Assembly: GCA_037952775.1 (NCBI GenBank)
Contig: JBANAY010000003.1
Coordinates: 28,086,001 to 28,150,000, forward strand
DNA length: 64,000 nt
Direction of reading: 5' to 3'
Source: Clonostachys chloroleuca
Taxonomy: Eukaryota; Ascomycota; Sordariomycetes; Hypocreales; Bionectriaceae
Shown here: piece after piece, positions 9,133-19,156 of the stretch
How positions within the stretch are numbered: the first letter of the stretch is position 1
How the letters are laid out: each line of letters begins with the position of its first letter
Program-made: the position numbers and the translations under genes
The notes under the pieces: generated by a model
The model's input: only the letters and a program-made list of their open reading frames with translations
The model's database searches: none
Told to the model about the DNA's origin: nothing

Positions 9133-11424
9133 TCAGGGCGAACGCGCAGATTCAAACTTCCTGATGGCTGAATGGATCGCCTTCCAGTCATAATCCTCCG
9201 AACCATAGACTCGCTGTTTTCTCAGCAGCATACCCGAATCAGTATCAATCGCGGGGAGCTGGTTCCAAGGTCTATTACCAAACAGTATGTGCCGCTTCCG
9301 CAGTCGCCAAGTCCCTCGCTCAAGTGGCTGCTCCCTTAAGTCCTTAGAGTCCGAGGTAAGGATCGGATATATGTCTTCAGGTTTTGCATCAACATCCATC
9401 TTCGTCTGTAAGTCCACAAGGTGGTCATTGGGATTTTCAGGCTCGGATGATGGGTCAAACGGCTCAACAGCCCAAGCCCGTGGCACCCAAGCGGGCAGAT
9501 GCGCTATTGCAACAGGGACAGCGACCCATGACCTGTTGCTTAATGACTGGATGATGCCAAAGTCTCCCCGTCCAGTCGCTAAGTATCGTGGGCCTGCGGT
9601 TAAAAGAACAAGTCGAGGGTCCAAAAGGCATGTGAAGGATTTGACCAATCCTTGAATGTCGACCGTCTCCTTGTCCGAGATATCTTCAGAAGCGGGAAAC
9701 TGCGTGAGAAGTGCCTTGGATGCATCTGCCAATCGGGGATCTGTCACATCTCCTAATGTGCCATGAAGCCATGTCTCTTGAGTAGCTTCGCGCATGAGTT
9801 GTGGGAATCGAAGCGTCCATTCAAGACCACAGTCAAGGGCAATAGCAATCCAAAGGGGGACAAGCCTCTCCAGTACTCCGGCATTGCCCCCAGCTCGCTC
9901 AAATTCGCCCTTTACCAACCCGACACTGTTTTGGATAGTTTCTTTGGCCGCGGCCAGAAGCCCCCTACTATAGTCTAGTAGGTGGTACTCTTCCACAATT
10001 TTGGATGCTACTTGTAGAGATTCACCGGTAGCTGCCCTTGGCAGCTCATTGAAAACAAGAAGATCGAGCTCCACATAGTCCTGCGTGGCTCCAGTAATTG
10101 ATTGCGGGAACGGCGTGGTTGCACTTTCAGGGATATGGTCAACAACACCTTGCAACGGACGAACAACCCATGAGACTTGAGATGCATCATTAGAAGCATT
10201 CCTGATTCTTAGCTTGGTCCCATCCATGAAAAATGGCGTAACGTCGTTGCAGGCCAGCACAAGGATGGAAAACGTCCAGATGATGTCTTCCGCGGCTGAA
10301 AGGTTCCCAGTAAAGGACAAGGGGATGCCGGAGGTGTTTAGTGCAATTGAAATCAAATCCTGCTTATGACAACATTGAAATGAAAGAATGCTGACCAAAT
10401 GCTGCATCATAGAGATATCGGAAAGGCTCTCTGGGACAAGACGCAAAATCCTCCACCAACGCTGCTGCAGGGACTCCGGCTCTGGATCGTTCATGGCATC
10501 GCTGATTTCCGTCCCTGTTCTTTGAACCTGTGGCTCCGAATCACTTAGGTACATGGAAACATAGTTGACGCAGCGGAACTCAAACGATAAAACTCGTCCA
10601 TCATGGCCGTAACATAGGAAAAGGGGGTTGTTTATCTTCAAATGAGGTGCCACGCGGCTCTCGTGCGCACACCAGGCTCGAGAAAACCAACGGCCACCGA
10701 GGATCCTGGAGCAGAATCGTCTCGCAGCTGCCGATACATCTATGCCTGTCTCAGATTGAAGTTCCCTCTCCCGACGAGGAAAATATTCCCTCATGAATGT
10801 GCGCTTGTCTTCGACTCCCACGACCTCACGAGTGAGGTCTTGGTAGAAGCCCGTATACACAAGACCTGCCTTTTCTTCCTCCTCGGTAAATTGGACGTCC
10901 TCCAACAGAATAATCACACGCCGCGCTGAGCGGTATATGGTGTCCATAGCCCCAATATGCACCTTCTTCTCCCTCGTATCCTCCTGGTTGATGCAGAGTT
11001 TGTCCAGCCAGACGCCCTCATCTGGGTCGCTTCGCAGGCCCATTACTGCCTCGATCATAGGCATTGAAACCTCCCATCCAGGAGCGATTGGGTGCGCCGC
11101 CTCGGCCATTTTCCACTCTGCGTAGTGCCAGCAATAGCTCACTACGATGAAAGACGATATTTCCCCAGAAGCTGGTCGTTGCGACGAAATCACGCGCATC
11201 TGCAGCTCCGCGAAGAGATCCTCCTTTGGTTGGAACTGGCTTCTCACTTCAGGATTGAGCTCTGCAAGCCGAGACAAGATAGTCTCAGCCTCTCCTCGAC
11301 GAGACTGAATTGAGCTGAGTGCTGTTGAGAGTAGTGAGAGGGCGTTAGATAGGGATACATCCACGACCACATGACCAAGCTCAGCAACGACCATGGTCAT
11401 GGAGTGCGAATAGACATTAGCCAT
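9133..11424 (-). CDS. HET-domain protein (heterokaryon incompatibility family)
   Basis: A 763-aa, apparently intronless protein with an N-terminal HET domain, the module that triggers the cell-death response of fungal vegetative incompatibility in characterised members. Seen in order: FIVVSYCWHY (the S-Y-x-W core) near residue 92, VWLDKLCINQED near 140, IYRSARRVIILLEDV near 160, and RWFSRAWCAHE near 240, which are the conserved blocks of the family. The remaining 500 residues have no repeat (no WD40, ankyrin or NACHT) that I can see, so this is a HET-only architecture with an unclassified C-terminus. The region 11425-12088 upstream and about 2 kb downstream carry no gene. HET genes are often polymorphic between strains; whether this one is cannot be judged here. 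Confidence 0.88.
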   Translation of the reverse strand: MANVYSHSMTMVVAELGHVVVDVSLSNALSLLSTALSSIQSRRGEAETILSRLAELNPEVRSQFQPKEDLFAELQMRVISSQRPASGEISSFIVVSYCWHYAEWKMAEAAHPIAPGWEVSMPMIEAVMGLRSDPDEGVWLDKLCINQEDTREKKVHIGAMDTIYRSARRVIILLEDVQFTEEEEKAGLVYTGFYQDLTREVVGVEDKRTFMREYFPRRERELQSETGIDVSAAARRFCSRILGGRWFSRAWCAHESRVAPHLKINNPLFLCYGHDGRVLSFEFRCVNYVSMYLSDSEPQVQRTGTEISDAMNDPEPESLQQRWWRILRLVPESLSDISMMQHLVSILSFQCCHKQDLISIALNTSGIPLSFTGNLSAAEDIIWTFSILVLACNDVTPFFMDGTKLRIRNASNDASQVSWVVRPLQGVVDHIPESATTPFPQSITGATQDYVELDLLVFNELPRAATGESLQVASKIVEEYHLLDYSRGLLAAAKETIQNSVGLVKGEFERAGGNAGVLERLVPLWIAIALDCGLEWTLRFPQLMREATQETWLHGTLGDVTDPRLADASKALLTQFPASEDISDKETVDIQGLVKSFTCLLDPRLVLLTAGPRYLATGRGDFGIIQSLSNRSWVAVPVAIAHLPAWVPRAWAVEPFDPSSEPENPNDHLVDLQTKMDVDAKPEDIYPILTSDSKDLREQPLERGTWRLRKRHILFGNRPWNQLPAIDTDSGMLLRKQRVYGSEDYDWKAIHSAIRKFESARSP

Positions 11425-12088
11425 CTTGGCTAAAATTTGGGAAATGATTTCTGTAAACTAGGGAGTCTGGATAGAAATTTTTGAACTCGTATGATCCGAC
11501 GTGATGGTCTTGCATCAGTCAAGGTGCAAGCGTCAAGTCTGCTATCACACCAGACAAAGAGAGGGGCTGAATTGACGCATCCTGAAAGGCACTCTGTTAG
11601 GCTGATTCATTATGAGCATTTAGCCTATCTTGACTTACCTAAGTCCAATTTGGGTTGTGGAGAAGAGAGATGCCATATCGATAATGTATGAGAAACTATG
11701 GAAACTTGAGCCCCCCAAATATCAATTAATATCGTGTGTGAGAAAAGGGAAAACAAAACAAGACTAGTACATGTAGGCTAGCATTAGTACCTTTGAAACC
11801 ACCTAAGAAGCTACGCTAACATGCACCACCCAGCCAAGAACGTAATTGTTCTTAGAGGGGCACTTCTGTTTAATATTTCTTAATAGTTTGCGCATGCAAA
11901 AATTTGAAATTCGTCAGTCTATTCTATTGTGCCTCATTAACAAAATATATCAAACAATACCCATCATCGCTCTAAATGCTCTATCATATTCTCATCGACC
12001 GTTGTCCTGGTCTCTGATACAAAAAGACATCTCTATCCTTGAATCATCCTCCCATATCTTACAAAGTCAAGCCCCCCAGATGTGCTGC
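11425..12088. other. Intergenic, upstream of the HET gene
   Basis: 664 bp between the HET start codon and the stop of the glycine-zipper gene. I see no coding signal; the small open frames have no motifs. It must hold the HET promoter and the 3' UTR of the neighbour. Confidence 0.5.
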
Positions 12089-12592
12089 TTAGTGCTTGTT
12101 GTGCTTCTTGCTATGCCTGGAATTCAGTAGTTAGTTGTCTGCCTTACAGTGCATTGGGGATCTGTTGCGGTGGAAATACTCACTTCTTCAGCTTGTTCTC
12201 GAGTAGATTGGCGCCAATGGCACCTGCGGCAGCGCTGGCAAGGGTGCCGAGCATGCCAGTGCCGCTCTTTCGAGCAGCCCATCCGGCGGTGCCACCTCCA
12301 ACGAGTGTGGCTCCAAGTCCACGCTCGCCATCGGGGCCGGGTGCCATTTCATGCTGGCCCTGGCCTGCATAGTGTGCTCGGTTGTCGTACCCGTGCTGGT
12401 AGGTCTGAGGGTAACCACCCTGGCCTTGGTTGTACGTGGGCTGCTGGGCATATGTGGGTTGCTGAGCGTATTGGGGCTAGAATAAAGAGTTAGTACTGAT
12501 AAAACAATTTTGAGTCTGTGAATAAATAATTGTCTCACCTGTTGAGGGCCGTTGTAGGAGTTGGTGTATCCGTAGTAGCTCTGGTTAGACAT
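12089..12592 (-). CDS. Small glycine-zipper protein with Q/Y-rich N-terminus
   Basis: Exons 12539-12592, 12184-12476 and 12089-12116 with introns of 62 and 67 bp; 124 aa. The N-terminal half is rich in Gln, Tyr, Pro and Gly (MSNQSYYGYTNSYNGPQQ, then repeated YAQQPTYAQQPTYNQG). The C-terminal half has a glycine-zipper pattern with small residues spaced every four positions (GLGATLVGGGTAGWAA and GTLASAAAGAIGANLLE), which in this family forms a helical hairpin in or on membranes, and it ends in a basic Lys/His tail (KKHSKKHNKH). Such proteins are widespread in Aspergillus and Penicillium and their role is poorly known. The terminal exon supplies only nine codons, and the frame is kept across all junctions, which supports the model. 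Confidence 0.8.
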
Positions 12593-14871
12593 ATTGGATG
12601 ATGTTGTAGTATCGGAAGTTGGTGAAAGTAACTTGTTGGTTGTGAGACTTGTTGGATAATTTGATAAGCTGTTTGATGTTTTGAATGATCAACAAAAACA
12701 GATTCACCATAGATCCCGTGGGGTATTTATCATTTCCCCATTCCCCAATCCCCATCCCTCGGGCCGTCATGTCGGACGGAGTTCGGACTGCTTCAGAGAT
12801 GGTTTCGTCGCTCTGAGTGGCGCAGCTGCTACCAAGTGGGGCTCTCTGCGTGGCTTGGCCGAGCTTAGCCCTTTTAGTCAGCGGGGGAGCCACCCAAAAC
12901 CTTCTAGAAGCCCCACATAATTCTTCTAGTCTATCATGCATCGTGGCTTTGCGATCACCTGGAGGCGGTAGAAGACGAATATCATCTGCCGAGCCCCCTT
13001 CGGCAGCGTTGGCACAGGTGGCTTAGGCGATCGGCATCGGCACAGTATTCGCGCTCTCTGGAAACGTGAAAGCGATTGGCTGTGTCGCATGATTTTACTC
13101 CTCTTGGTATTAAGCTCGTCACCAGGCGCGATGTGATGTCATTCACAAAGGTTAAACTTATTTTTAGAATGCGATTCAAAGAAATGCATACCTCAACTTA
13201 TCGGCCCCAACATGATATGACCTAGCCGTGGCTATACGGCAGCTCATAGTACGATGTGTAGGTGTTCGCTTTTGCCCTTGCCCGGTTTGTTCCCAAACCA
13301 GTGCACGAAGGAAATCGGTGGCTACCTCGCTGAGACACGCCTCCAATTACGGCGGCAAGTAGGTGACATTGAGAATTGAGACACTCAAAACATTAGGCTG
13401 GTTATTGTCGGGTCTGCGACAGATATTGTTAGATTATTGAGTGTTAGTAATATATACTGTACAAATAATACAGTATATATTGTCGCTTTATTTCGATTTA
13501 TACTACTGAACTTCTCTATTCATTTGTAGAAAGTAGTCTGTTCTATTAGGTGTCTCATGTCTCCTGTCGCCCACTTGAGCGGCTGGTGACACGCTGTGGT
13601 TAACAGTTTTTGATCTCTTAGTCTGGAAATGTTGAGTGTTGAGGAGTTTACAACCAAAGCAATGAATAAAGTAGGGAGGGGAGTATTTAGATGACTACAG
13701 CATATTTATTGTGGCCCATCCGCCGTGGCACTAACCCACCAAGTCCGTAAGAATGTCGATGTAGTCTTCTGTATCGAACCTTTGGGTTGCTGTCGACTTC
13801 ATCAGCACTGTGTTTTCAACACAGCACAATATAAGAATCATGTCCCAACCCTGCTATCCAAACCGAAACTTCACCAAGCTTCTGATGTATTCATCTCCTA
13901 GCTAATCCTTGAAATTTTTTTTTATAATAATATGCTACCAGTTATACCCCCGAAGGAGACTAACTACCCGCATGACAACGACAAAGGGATACGATACGGA
14001 TTTTGATTCCAGACACGGCCGAGCGATTCCATAGCCTGATCATACGCCATGCTGTCAAGCAATGGCGAGGGACCCCAGTAGCGCAATCGCGAAGATCAGC
14101 ATAGTTGAAATTACCACCGGTGTTGAGGGATTTGCGAACTCCGACTGCGAGGTGGTGATGGTCTTTACATTTGTCTATCAAGGAACGAAATGTGACCCTT
14201 TCTTGCAATTCAACAGCTACGATGCACCATTAACATTCTCCCTCATTCCTTTTATTCATGCTGGTGACTTTTAGATAAGCTTTGGTTGCAGATGGAAAGG
14301 AAACAAAAGATCACATGTCAGCCTGGTTAATCGGTTGCACGGGATAGATTCCTCTTCAAGGCCATCTCAGCTATTTTGCCCCTTTTATCCCGCCATGATC
14401 CTCGGCAAGAAAAGATTGAATGTGGATTCGTCGCAAGGATTCAGCCACCGAAAGCGGTTTCGGGCTCGGACTCTCCGTGGCGGACAAATGTGGAGGTCCA
14501 ACCAAACTCCAATCGGATTTGCGATGTTACTAACTGAGCCCCTTGGTTCGTAATGAAGAACTATGATTAAACGCGCATACGCAAGGGGTTATTAGTTCTG
14601 GATATGCCATTCCAACCTTGCTGAGGGGCAGACATCCCTGTGATGAGACTTCTGTGTTCCGGTTGGCTTGATTTCGTGATTTCTGGAGGAACACGCTTCT
14701 TTCCAGGCAGTTTTTTTGTAGGATGCATTCTGGCAAAATAAATCTCTATTTCAAAGTTTATAACTCTTGCATCCTAATAATCCATTGTTCACGCTTTCTA
14801 AACCAGTATGCCATCAAAATACCATGTACCCTTGAAGAGCGAATCCCCTTCCTTTCTGTAGGGTACAATGG
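12593..14871. other. Gene-free stretch
   Basis: About 2.3 kb. The frame overlapping 12585-12941 on the minus strand has no family features and spans the promoter/5' UTR of the glycine-zipper gene. The rest is AT-rich with one strong inverted repeat (13449-13481). I see no gene. Confidence 0.5.
13449..13481. repeat. Perfect 13-bp inverted repeat with 7-nt loop
   Basis: Arms AATATATACTGTA and TACAGTATATATT are exact reverse complements around a seven-base centre (13462-13468). AT-rich and in a gene-free stretch; could be cruciform-forming or chance in low-complexity DNA. Confidence 0.8.
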
Positions 14872-15659
14872 CTAAGACTTGGAGAACTCAGACCTAATAA
14901 CAGCTCCAACAGCGCCAAGCTCAGTGAGATTGATGCTTCGCGCAAAAGGAGTCCAACCCTCGGGTAAGCGCTCCTCCTCGTACCAGATCTTCACCCAGTC
15001 CTTTGGTGCCTGGATATTATAGATCTCCTCTGCTGGTGCTCCCGCTGCAGGGAAGGTTCCATTGTTCATAGCGATGAGGGTGAGAGAGCTCTCGCCAAAC
15101 ATGATTGTCCAGATCGTCTCGGTAAGATTGGGGCGTCCGGATTCCAAGAAGGTTCGGCGGCGGCTAACTCCGGCAGAAATGACATCGAGGTATGGATGAG
15201 GGCTGTTTGCAAGCATCGCGTCTACGCGCTCGGGATCGACATGTAAGCTGTCGCCTCCGGGTTGGTCATGACGGCTCAGAGAAGCAGGGTGCTCGAGACG
15301 GCCGGGCGTGTTGAGTGTTTCAAGATCCAGGGTGTCGTTGTCAGGGTTGAGGCCGAACACCTGGAAGGCGCCGCTGGCGAGGAACTGGCCGACGGATGGA
15401 TCAAAGTTGAAGGCGTCTGTAATGGCCGAGACGAACGTAGACATCGATATCTTCTTACCATCGTGAGGACTAATTGATTATCCGAGTCAAATTTCTTCCT
15501 ATTTTCCAACTTGATTAGAGGTACCGCTTACAGATAACCGTGATTTGCCAATGTGTTGAGGCCAGGGCATGGGCTGCGGGAATCTGAAGGGCCAGCCGAA
15601 GCCCATTCTTTGAGGGCAGCAGCGGCTGATGCGAACTGAAAGAGAGAGAACGCCTTCAT
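14872..15659 (-). CDS. Chloroperoxidase-like heme-thiolate peroxidase
   Basis: Member of the peroxidase family 2 (chloroperoxidase/unspecific peroxygenase-like) heme-thiolate enzymes. Exons 15532-15659 and 14872-15469, intron 15470-15531; 241 aa, a normal length for the short fungal members. Seen: SRSPCPGLNTLANHGYL, containing the Pro-Cys-Pro proximal heme ligand and the invariant N-x-L-x-N-H block; PHDGKKIS across the intron; the distal-side segment LEHPASLSRHD, where the family usually has E-H-D-x-S-L-S-R, so the Asp is replaced by Pro; and EERLPEGWTP near the C-terminus. The N-terminus MKAFSLFQFASAAAA may be a weak signal sequence. The Asp-to-Pro change in the distal motif may alter or reduce activity. 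It faces the same way as the lipocalin-like and hydrolase genes upstream of it. Confidence 0.85.
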
Positions 15660-16097
15660 TTTCGGGATATTAATTTAAGCCGAAAGTAAGTTAGAAGTCA
15701 AAGGGCATTCGAGGAAAATGAGAGCACAATGGTGATTCTCACTCACCTCAACCCAGGCTATGCCCCTCCTTTATATCATTCATGGGGTCAAAGGCCAACC
15801 CATCGCCCTTGCACATGTCTCCGTGCGGAATTCAGAATGAGTTCAGGAAATTATCGGGTTAAGGTCCACATCAACAGAAGTGTTTGATACGGGGCACGGT
15901 CCTCGTTTTTGCATGGAACTGCTGAAAGCGTCGAGCAGGGTCAAGGGATATATCTACGCCCGAAGAGCAGCTCGGAATCGCCGTGCACCTCGGGACATGA
16001 CCACCTCTCATAATTGGATTCCTTCCCGCGTTTCATGAATAAATACTTTTTCACCGTTCAGAATGGAAAAAAAAATGCCGAGGACTGGACGAAATAT

Positions 16098-16146
16098 GAT
16101 GTGTGCTAGTCACTGTAAATACGATGTGTGCTAGTCACAGTAAATG
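16098..16146. repeat. Direct tandem duplication, period 25 bp
   Basis: GATGTGTGCTAGTCAC followed by TGTAAAT or AGTAAAT occurs at 16098 and again at 16123, two nearly identical copies. Confidence 0.8.
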
Positions 16147-16430
16147 CCGTATAGCAATGACTGGGTCATCTTGTACAGTCCTTCCCCTCTGGTCTATATA
16201 TCCATTATATACTTCGAGCAGTGGTTGGGCGTCCTTGGAGTTCACGAGACAGTTGCGAAAGAAGCGTAAAAGTCTTAACCTGAGGCCTTTGCTTTGTTAA
16301 AACCAAACAAAAATCACTTATTACGAGGAAGCAGTTTTGTGCTGGTGATCTCATTTTCCGGTTCCCAGACTCCTAAGTTCCTTGACTAATAAAACACTCG
16401 CTGATACGCACACTCAATATCTTGAATGCT

Positions 16431-16545
16431 GGAATAAAACATGGCACACCAAAGCCTCAGCCTTGAAGTTCCATATGATATCAAAATAAGAAACCAAGGT
16501 CTCTACCCTGCACGAAAAGAACTCTGGTGTGCCATGTTTTATCCC
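16431..16545. repeat. 24-bp inverted repeat around a 67-nt loop
   Basis: Left arm 16431-16454 and right arm 16522-16545 match as reverse complements at 22 of 24 positions, with an uninterrupted 18-bp core (ATAAAACATGGCACACCA). The two arms bracket 67 bases with no coding signal. It lies about 115 bp beyond the stop of the lipocalin-like gene. It could be a miniature transposon relic or a transcribed hairpin. No target-site duplication is obvious at the edges. Confidence 0.8.
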
Positions 16546-16660
16546 ATCTCTTGCCTGATCAAGAACAACGATAGATAACTGTGGTCTAGTCACAGGTGGT
16601 TAACATAGGTACATAATGTTGCCACCAAACCGCATTTCACGCAGCTTTCCACTTTCTTAT

Positions 16661-17332
16661 TTATTTGACATCAAACCCTATCCAGTCATAGACCATTCTA
16701 ATCCTGGAGACTTTTCCTCCACTAGTTACGGCAACGTTTCGCACATTGCGCCGTTCATTATTTATCATTTGGAATCCCCATACCTCGTTCGCGACCCAAT
16801 CCCGCTCAAGACTTTCCACCCGGCATAGTATATGAGTGCGTCCATATGGGCCAACTGCCTCAGTCTCATTCTCGAGCCAACCAGCTTTGAGATCATCACC
16901 ACCTAACTCTTCGTACGAAGCCCACTTGGCTTTCCCTCTCACTTTTCCAAAGAGCCAATCCGAGTGCTCATGCCAGTCATTGTCCAAACACCGTTTCTCT
17001 GCCATACCTTTCAGATTCTTCGTGAGATTTTGTTCAATGTTTATATGAAGCACATTCTCGTCCGCTTCTGCTCCGTGGAATACTTCAGCAGGAAGCGAGT
17101 ATTGCGTAATATGGAGCGTGATAGTGGCAGCACTGATGAGTTTCTGGGTCATCCACCCAACGCCTTGCAGAGAGAGCGTAGGCCCAGTCGGGTCAGAGAG
17201 CTTTGCGTTCTGCGGAAATGTTAAGAATGTTCCGAAATGTCGAAGCAATAGTGGGAGAGGGGTCGGCTGTTTACTCACTAGAATCCATTTGCCGTTGAGG
17301 TCAGAGATATTTTTGCTATCAGGAGCGGCCAT
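16661..17332 (-). CDS. Lipocalin-like conserved fungal protein
   Basis: Exons 17279-17332 and 16661-17209 with intron 17210-17278; 200 aa starting at MAAPDSKN. This start is chosen because the sequence after it, LNGKWIL joined to NAKLSDPTGPTLSLQGVGW, is the usual opening of the family, and the longer in-frame extension (to 17392) is not. Seen: GWMTQKLISAATITLHITQY, HINIEQNLTKNLKG, the H-S-D-W-x-F-G-K-V-x-G segment and a C-terminal MVYDWIGF block. This is the pattern of a one-domain beta-barrel (calycin/lipocalin-like) protein found in many ascomycetes, often near metabolic gene clusters, with no established reaction that I know. It may bind or isomerise a small hydrophobic molecule; that is inference. 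It lies between a chloroperoxidase-like protein and a hydrolase on the same strand. Confidence 0.72.
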   Translation of the reverse strand: MAAPDSKNISDLNGKWILVSKQPTPLPLLLRHFGTFLTFPQNAKLSDPTGPTLSLQGVGWMTQKLISAATITLHITQYSLPAEVFHGAEADENVLHINIEQNLTKNLKGMAEKRCLDNDWHEHSDWLFGKVRGKAKWASYEELGGDDLKAGWLENETEAVGPYGRTHILCRVESLERDWVANEVWGFQMINNERRNVRNVAVTSGGKVSRIRMVYDWIGFDVK

Positions 17333-17962
17333 CTTCGTTATGACAAAATAGAATAGATGGGTTATAACCAAACTGTTTTGAGGCTGCTTCAAAAATCAAG
17401 ATAGGGAGGTGCAAGTGAGTCTATCTATACCACAAACTAACAAGGTGTCATGGAAGGGTATCGCTTTCACACCTTACCATGAGCGGGATCAATCCACTGA
17501 CGGGTGCAACCCAACCAGAGGGCTACAAGGACTTGGAAGCGGATGTAAACATCCGGATTTTGATTTTCTGTCGGAATTGGGCAAGGAAGTGAGCAACGGA
17601 GTTCCTGTTGTAGAGCGGCGTGCTAAACTCCCGAGCCTGACTACATTCCTTACCTTCACTCTACGTGAGTTAGTCATTTGGAGAACGTATCAAACGCAAT
17701 GTCTACCAATACTTGCAGATATAACACCACAAGATAAAGTTTTGCTCGTGCCTTCATCACGAATTAAAATATCATGATGAAAATAACAAAGAAATGAAAT
17801 CTGTTTCTATATATTAGTCTATTTCAGGAGCCGTCACATGTACCGTCACGAGAGACGTACAATTACTATGCCATAATACATAATGCAAGCCCATGGTTTC
17901 TGGGTGAGATAGGAACTAGCCATGATAGGGACATACGTGAGGATTTGTCCGAAGGGGCAGAC
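17333..17962. other. Intergenic between lipocalin-like and hydrolase genes
   Basis: 630 bp. It holds the promoter of the lipocalin-like gene and the 3' flank of the hydrolase gene; no coding signal and no clear regulatory motif. Confidence 0.5.
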
Positions 17963-19156
17963 TTAGCTCGTCAATACTGACTTTACCCAAGCCTTCATGC
18001 CCTCCGTACATATACCTGGGACTCCTTGCTGTCCCTCTATAAGAATGAAGTCGTGCGCTTGCTCTTTGTGGAAAATAAATTCGACATTAATTTTGGGATT
18101 AAACGTTATGACGCCTTTCGTAAATGCAACGATTTGATCTTTCATCACTTCTTGCTCTCCAGCGGTGACGTACAGATGCCGTACTGCTGTATCAAGCCCC
18201 TGAAAGCAATCTGTACCTGAATCGATAGGGGATGCAAGCTTGCCAGGGTCGCACATAGAACAGTTGTCATGATCGTCCCCCATGAGATATGCGACGGATT
18301 TCTTCACGGTATGCGAGGAAAGCATGTCGATGCGCTCATTAAATTGATATGAGTAGCCATTAATATGTCTTGAGAGCCAAGGCGAAACCATGAAAGTGGC
18401 TTGTAAAGGTCGTGATGTCTGGATAGGAGGCAGCAGCGCATTTGGTCTAGCTATTTGGCAAAGAAGTTGAGCTGCCAAATTGCCACCTACCGAGTCTCCA
18501 CCGAGCAAAATCTTCTCTAGAGGAAATCCAGATGATAATAGGGTGTTGACAGCGCCTATTGCTTGCCGTAGCTGCGTCGGAAACCTTGCTTCAGGACAGA
18601 GTGTATATTCTAGAATGGCGACGGCAACTTTTGTCCCTGTCTCGGCTTCGGCTTCCAAAAATACGTCACGGCACCAGTTCAAATGGCCTTTGAAAAGGGG
18701 GGCTATGTAGCCTCCACCATGGAGAAATAGTACAACTGTCGAGGCTTCATTATGATCACCTAGCCATAACAGAGATCCCCCATCTTCCTCCATTGCCTCA
18801 ACAACGTGGCCTGGCTGGCGTGTAGGTACCGTGATTGCTTTGAGATTGTAAATCTTAGCACTGGCTTCTGATTGCCACGCGTTAAATGTCTCCCATGTCG
18901 ATGATGACAAGTATTGAATCTGCCTTGCTTCTAACCGGTAGAGGAAGATTTTGGCCATGGCAGAGAAGAGGAAAGGTCGCATTGGGAGTCTGCGTAGCCA
19001 GGCAATCACGAGGCAAGGGACATATCTTGAGAGTATGTCAAATGGTACTTCATAAATGTTAGCTATGGACGAAATAGCGAAAACAGTGACCATACCAAGG
19101 CATGTGAGAGTGATGAACAGACGGCATTTCTGAGACGGGGAAAGCTGATAAGCCAT
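17963..19156 (-). CDS. Alpha/beta hydrolase of the hormone-sensitive-lipase type
   Basis: Single-exon, 397 aa. Seen: an N-terminal hydrophobic stretch at about residues 10-35 (LFITLTCLGMVTVFAISSIA), likely a membrane anchor; VVLFLHGGGYIAP near 143, the HGGG oxyanion-hole motif of the HSL family; LLGGDSVGGNLAAQ near 215, the G-D-S-x-G nucleophile elbow; and EQAHDFILIEGQ near 370, providing the catalytic His. The family hydrolyses esters, including acetylated sterols (yeast Say1 type) and secondary metabolites. The anchor suggests action at the ER or another membrane. It is transcribed divergently from the ABC pump at 19955, so the two may share control. The frame is intact. Confidence 0.85.
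   Translation of the reverse strand: MAYQLSPSQKCRLFITLTCLGMVTVFAISSIANIYEVPFDILSRYVPCLVIAWLRRLPMRPFLFSAMAKIFLYRLEARQIQYLSSSTWETFNAWQSEASAKIYNLKAITVPTRQPGHVVEAMEEDGGSLLWLGDHNEASTVVLFLHGGGYIAPLFKGHLNWCRDVFLEAEAETGTKVAVAILEYTLCPEARFPTQLRQAIGAVNTLLSSGFPLEKILLGGDSVGGNLAAQLLCQIARPNALLPPIQTSRPLQATFMVSPWLSRHINGYSYQFNERIDMLSSHTVKKSVAYLMGDDHDNCSMCDPGKLASPIDSGTDCFQGLDTAVRHLYVTAGEQEVMKDQIVAFTKGVITFNPKINVEFIFHKEQAHDFILIEGQQGVPGICTEGMKAWVKSVLTS

Larger units (their letters stand above)
15660..16660. other. Intergenic with two short repeat structures
   Basis: 1.0 kb holding the promoter of the chloroperoxidase-like gene and the 3' flank of the lipocalin-like gene. No gene seen. It contains a 25-bp direct duplication (16098-16146) and a long hairpin-forming inverted repeat (16431-16545), both listed separately. 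Confidence 0.55.

Noticed and set aside
12585..12941. Minus-strand 118-codon frame just upstream of the glycine-zipper gene
   Set aside because: No motif, no family resemblance, overlaps the start codon and 5' region of a well-supported gene.
16661..17392. Longer start of the lipocalin-like gene at 17392 (243 codons unspliced)
   Set aside because: The unspliced reading runs through a clear intron (17210-17278), and the extra N-terminus is not part of the family pattern.
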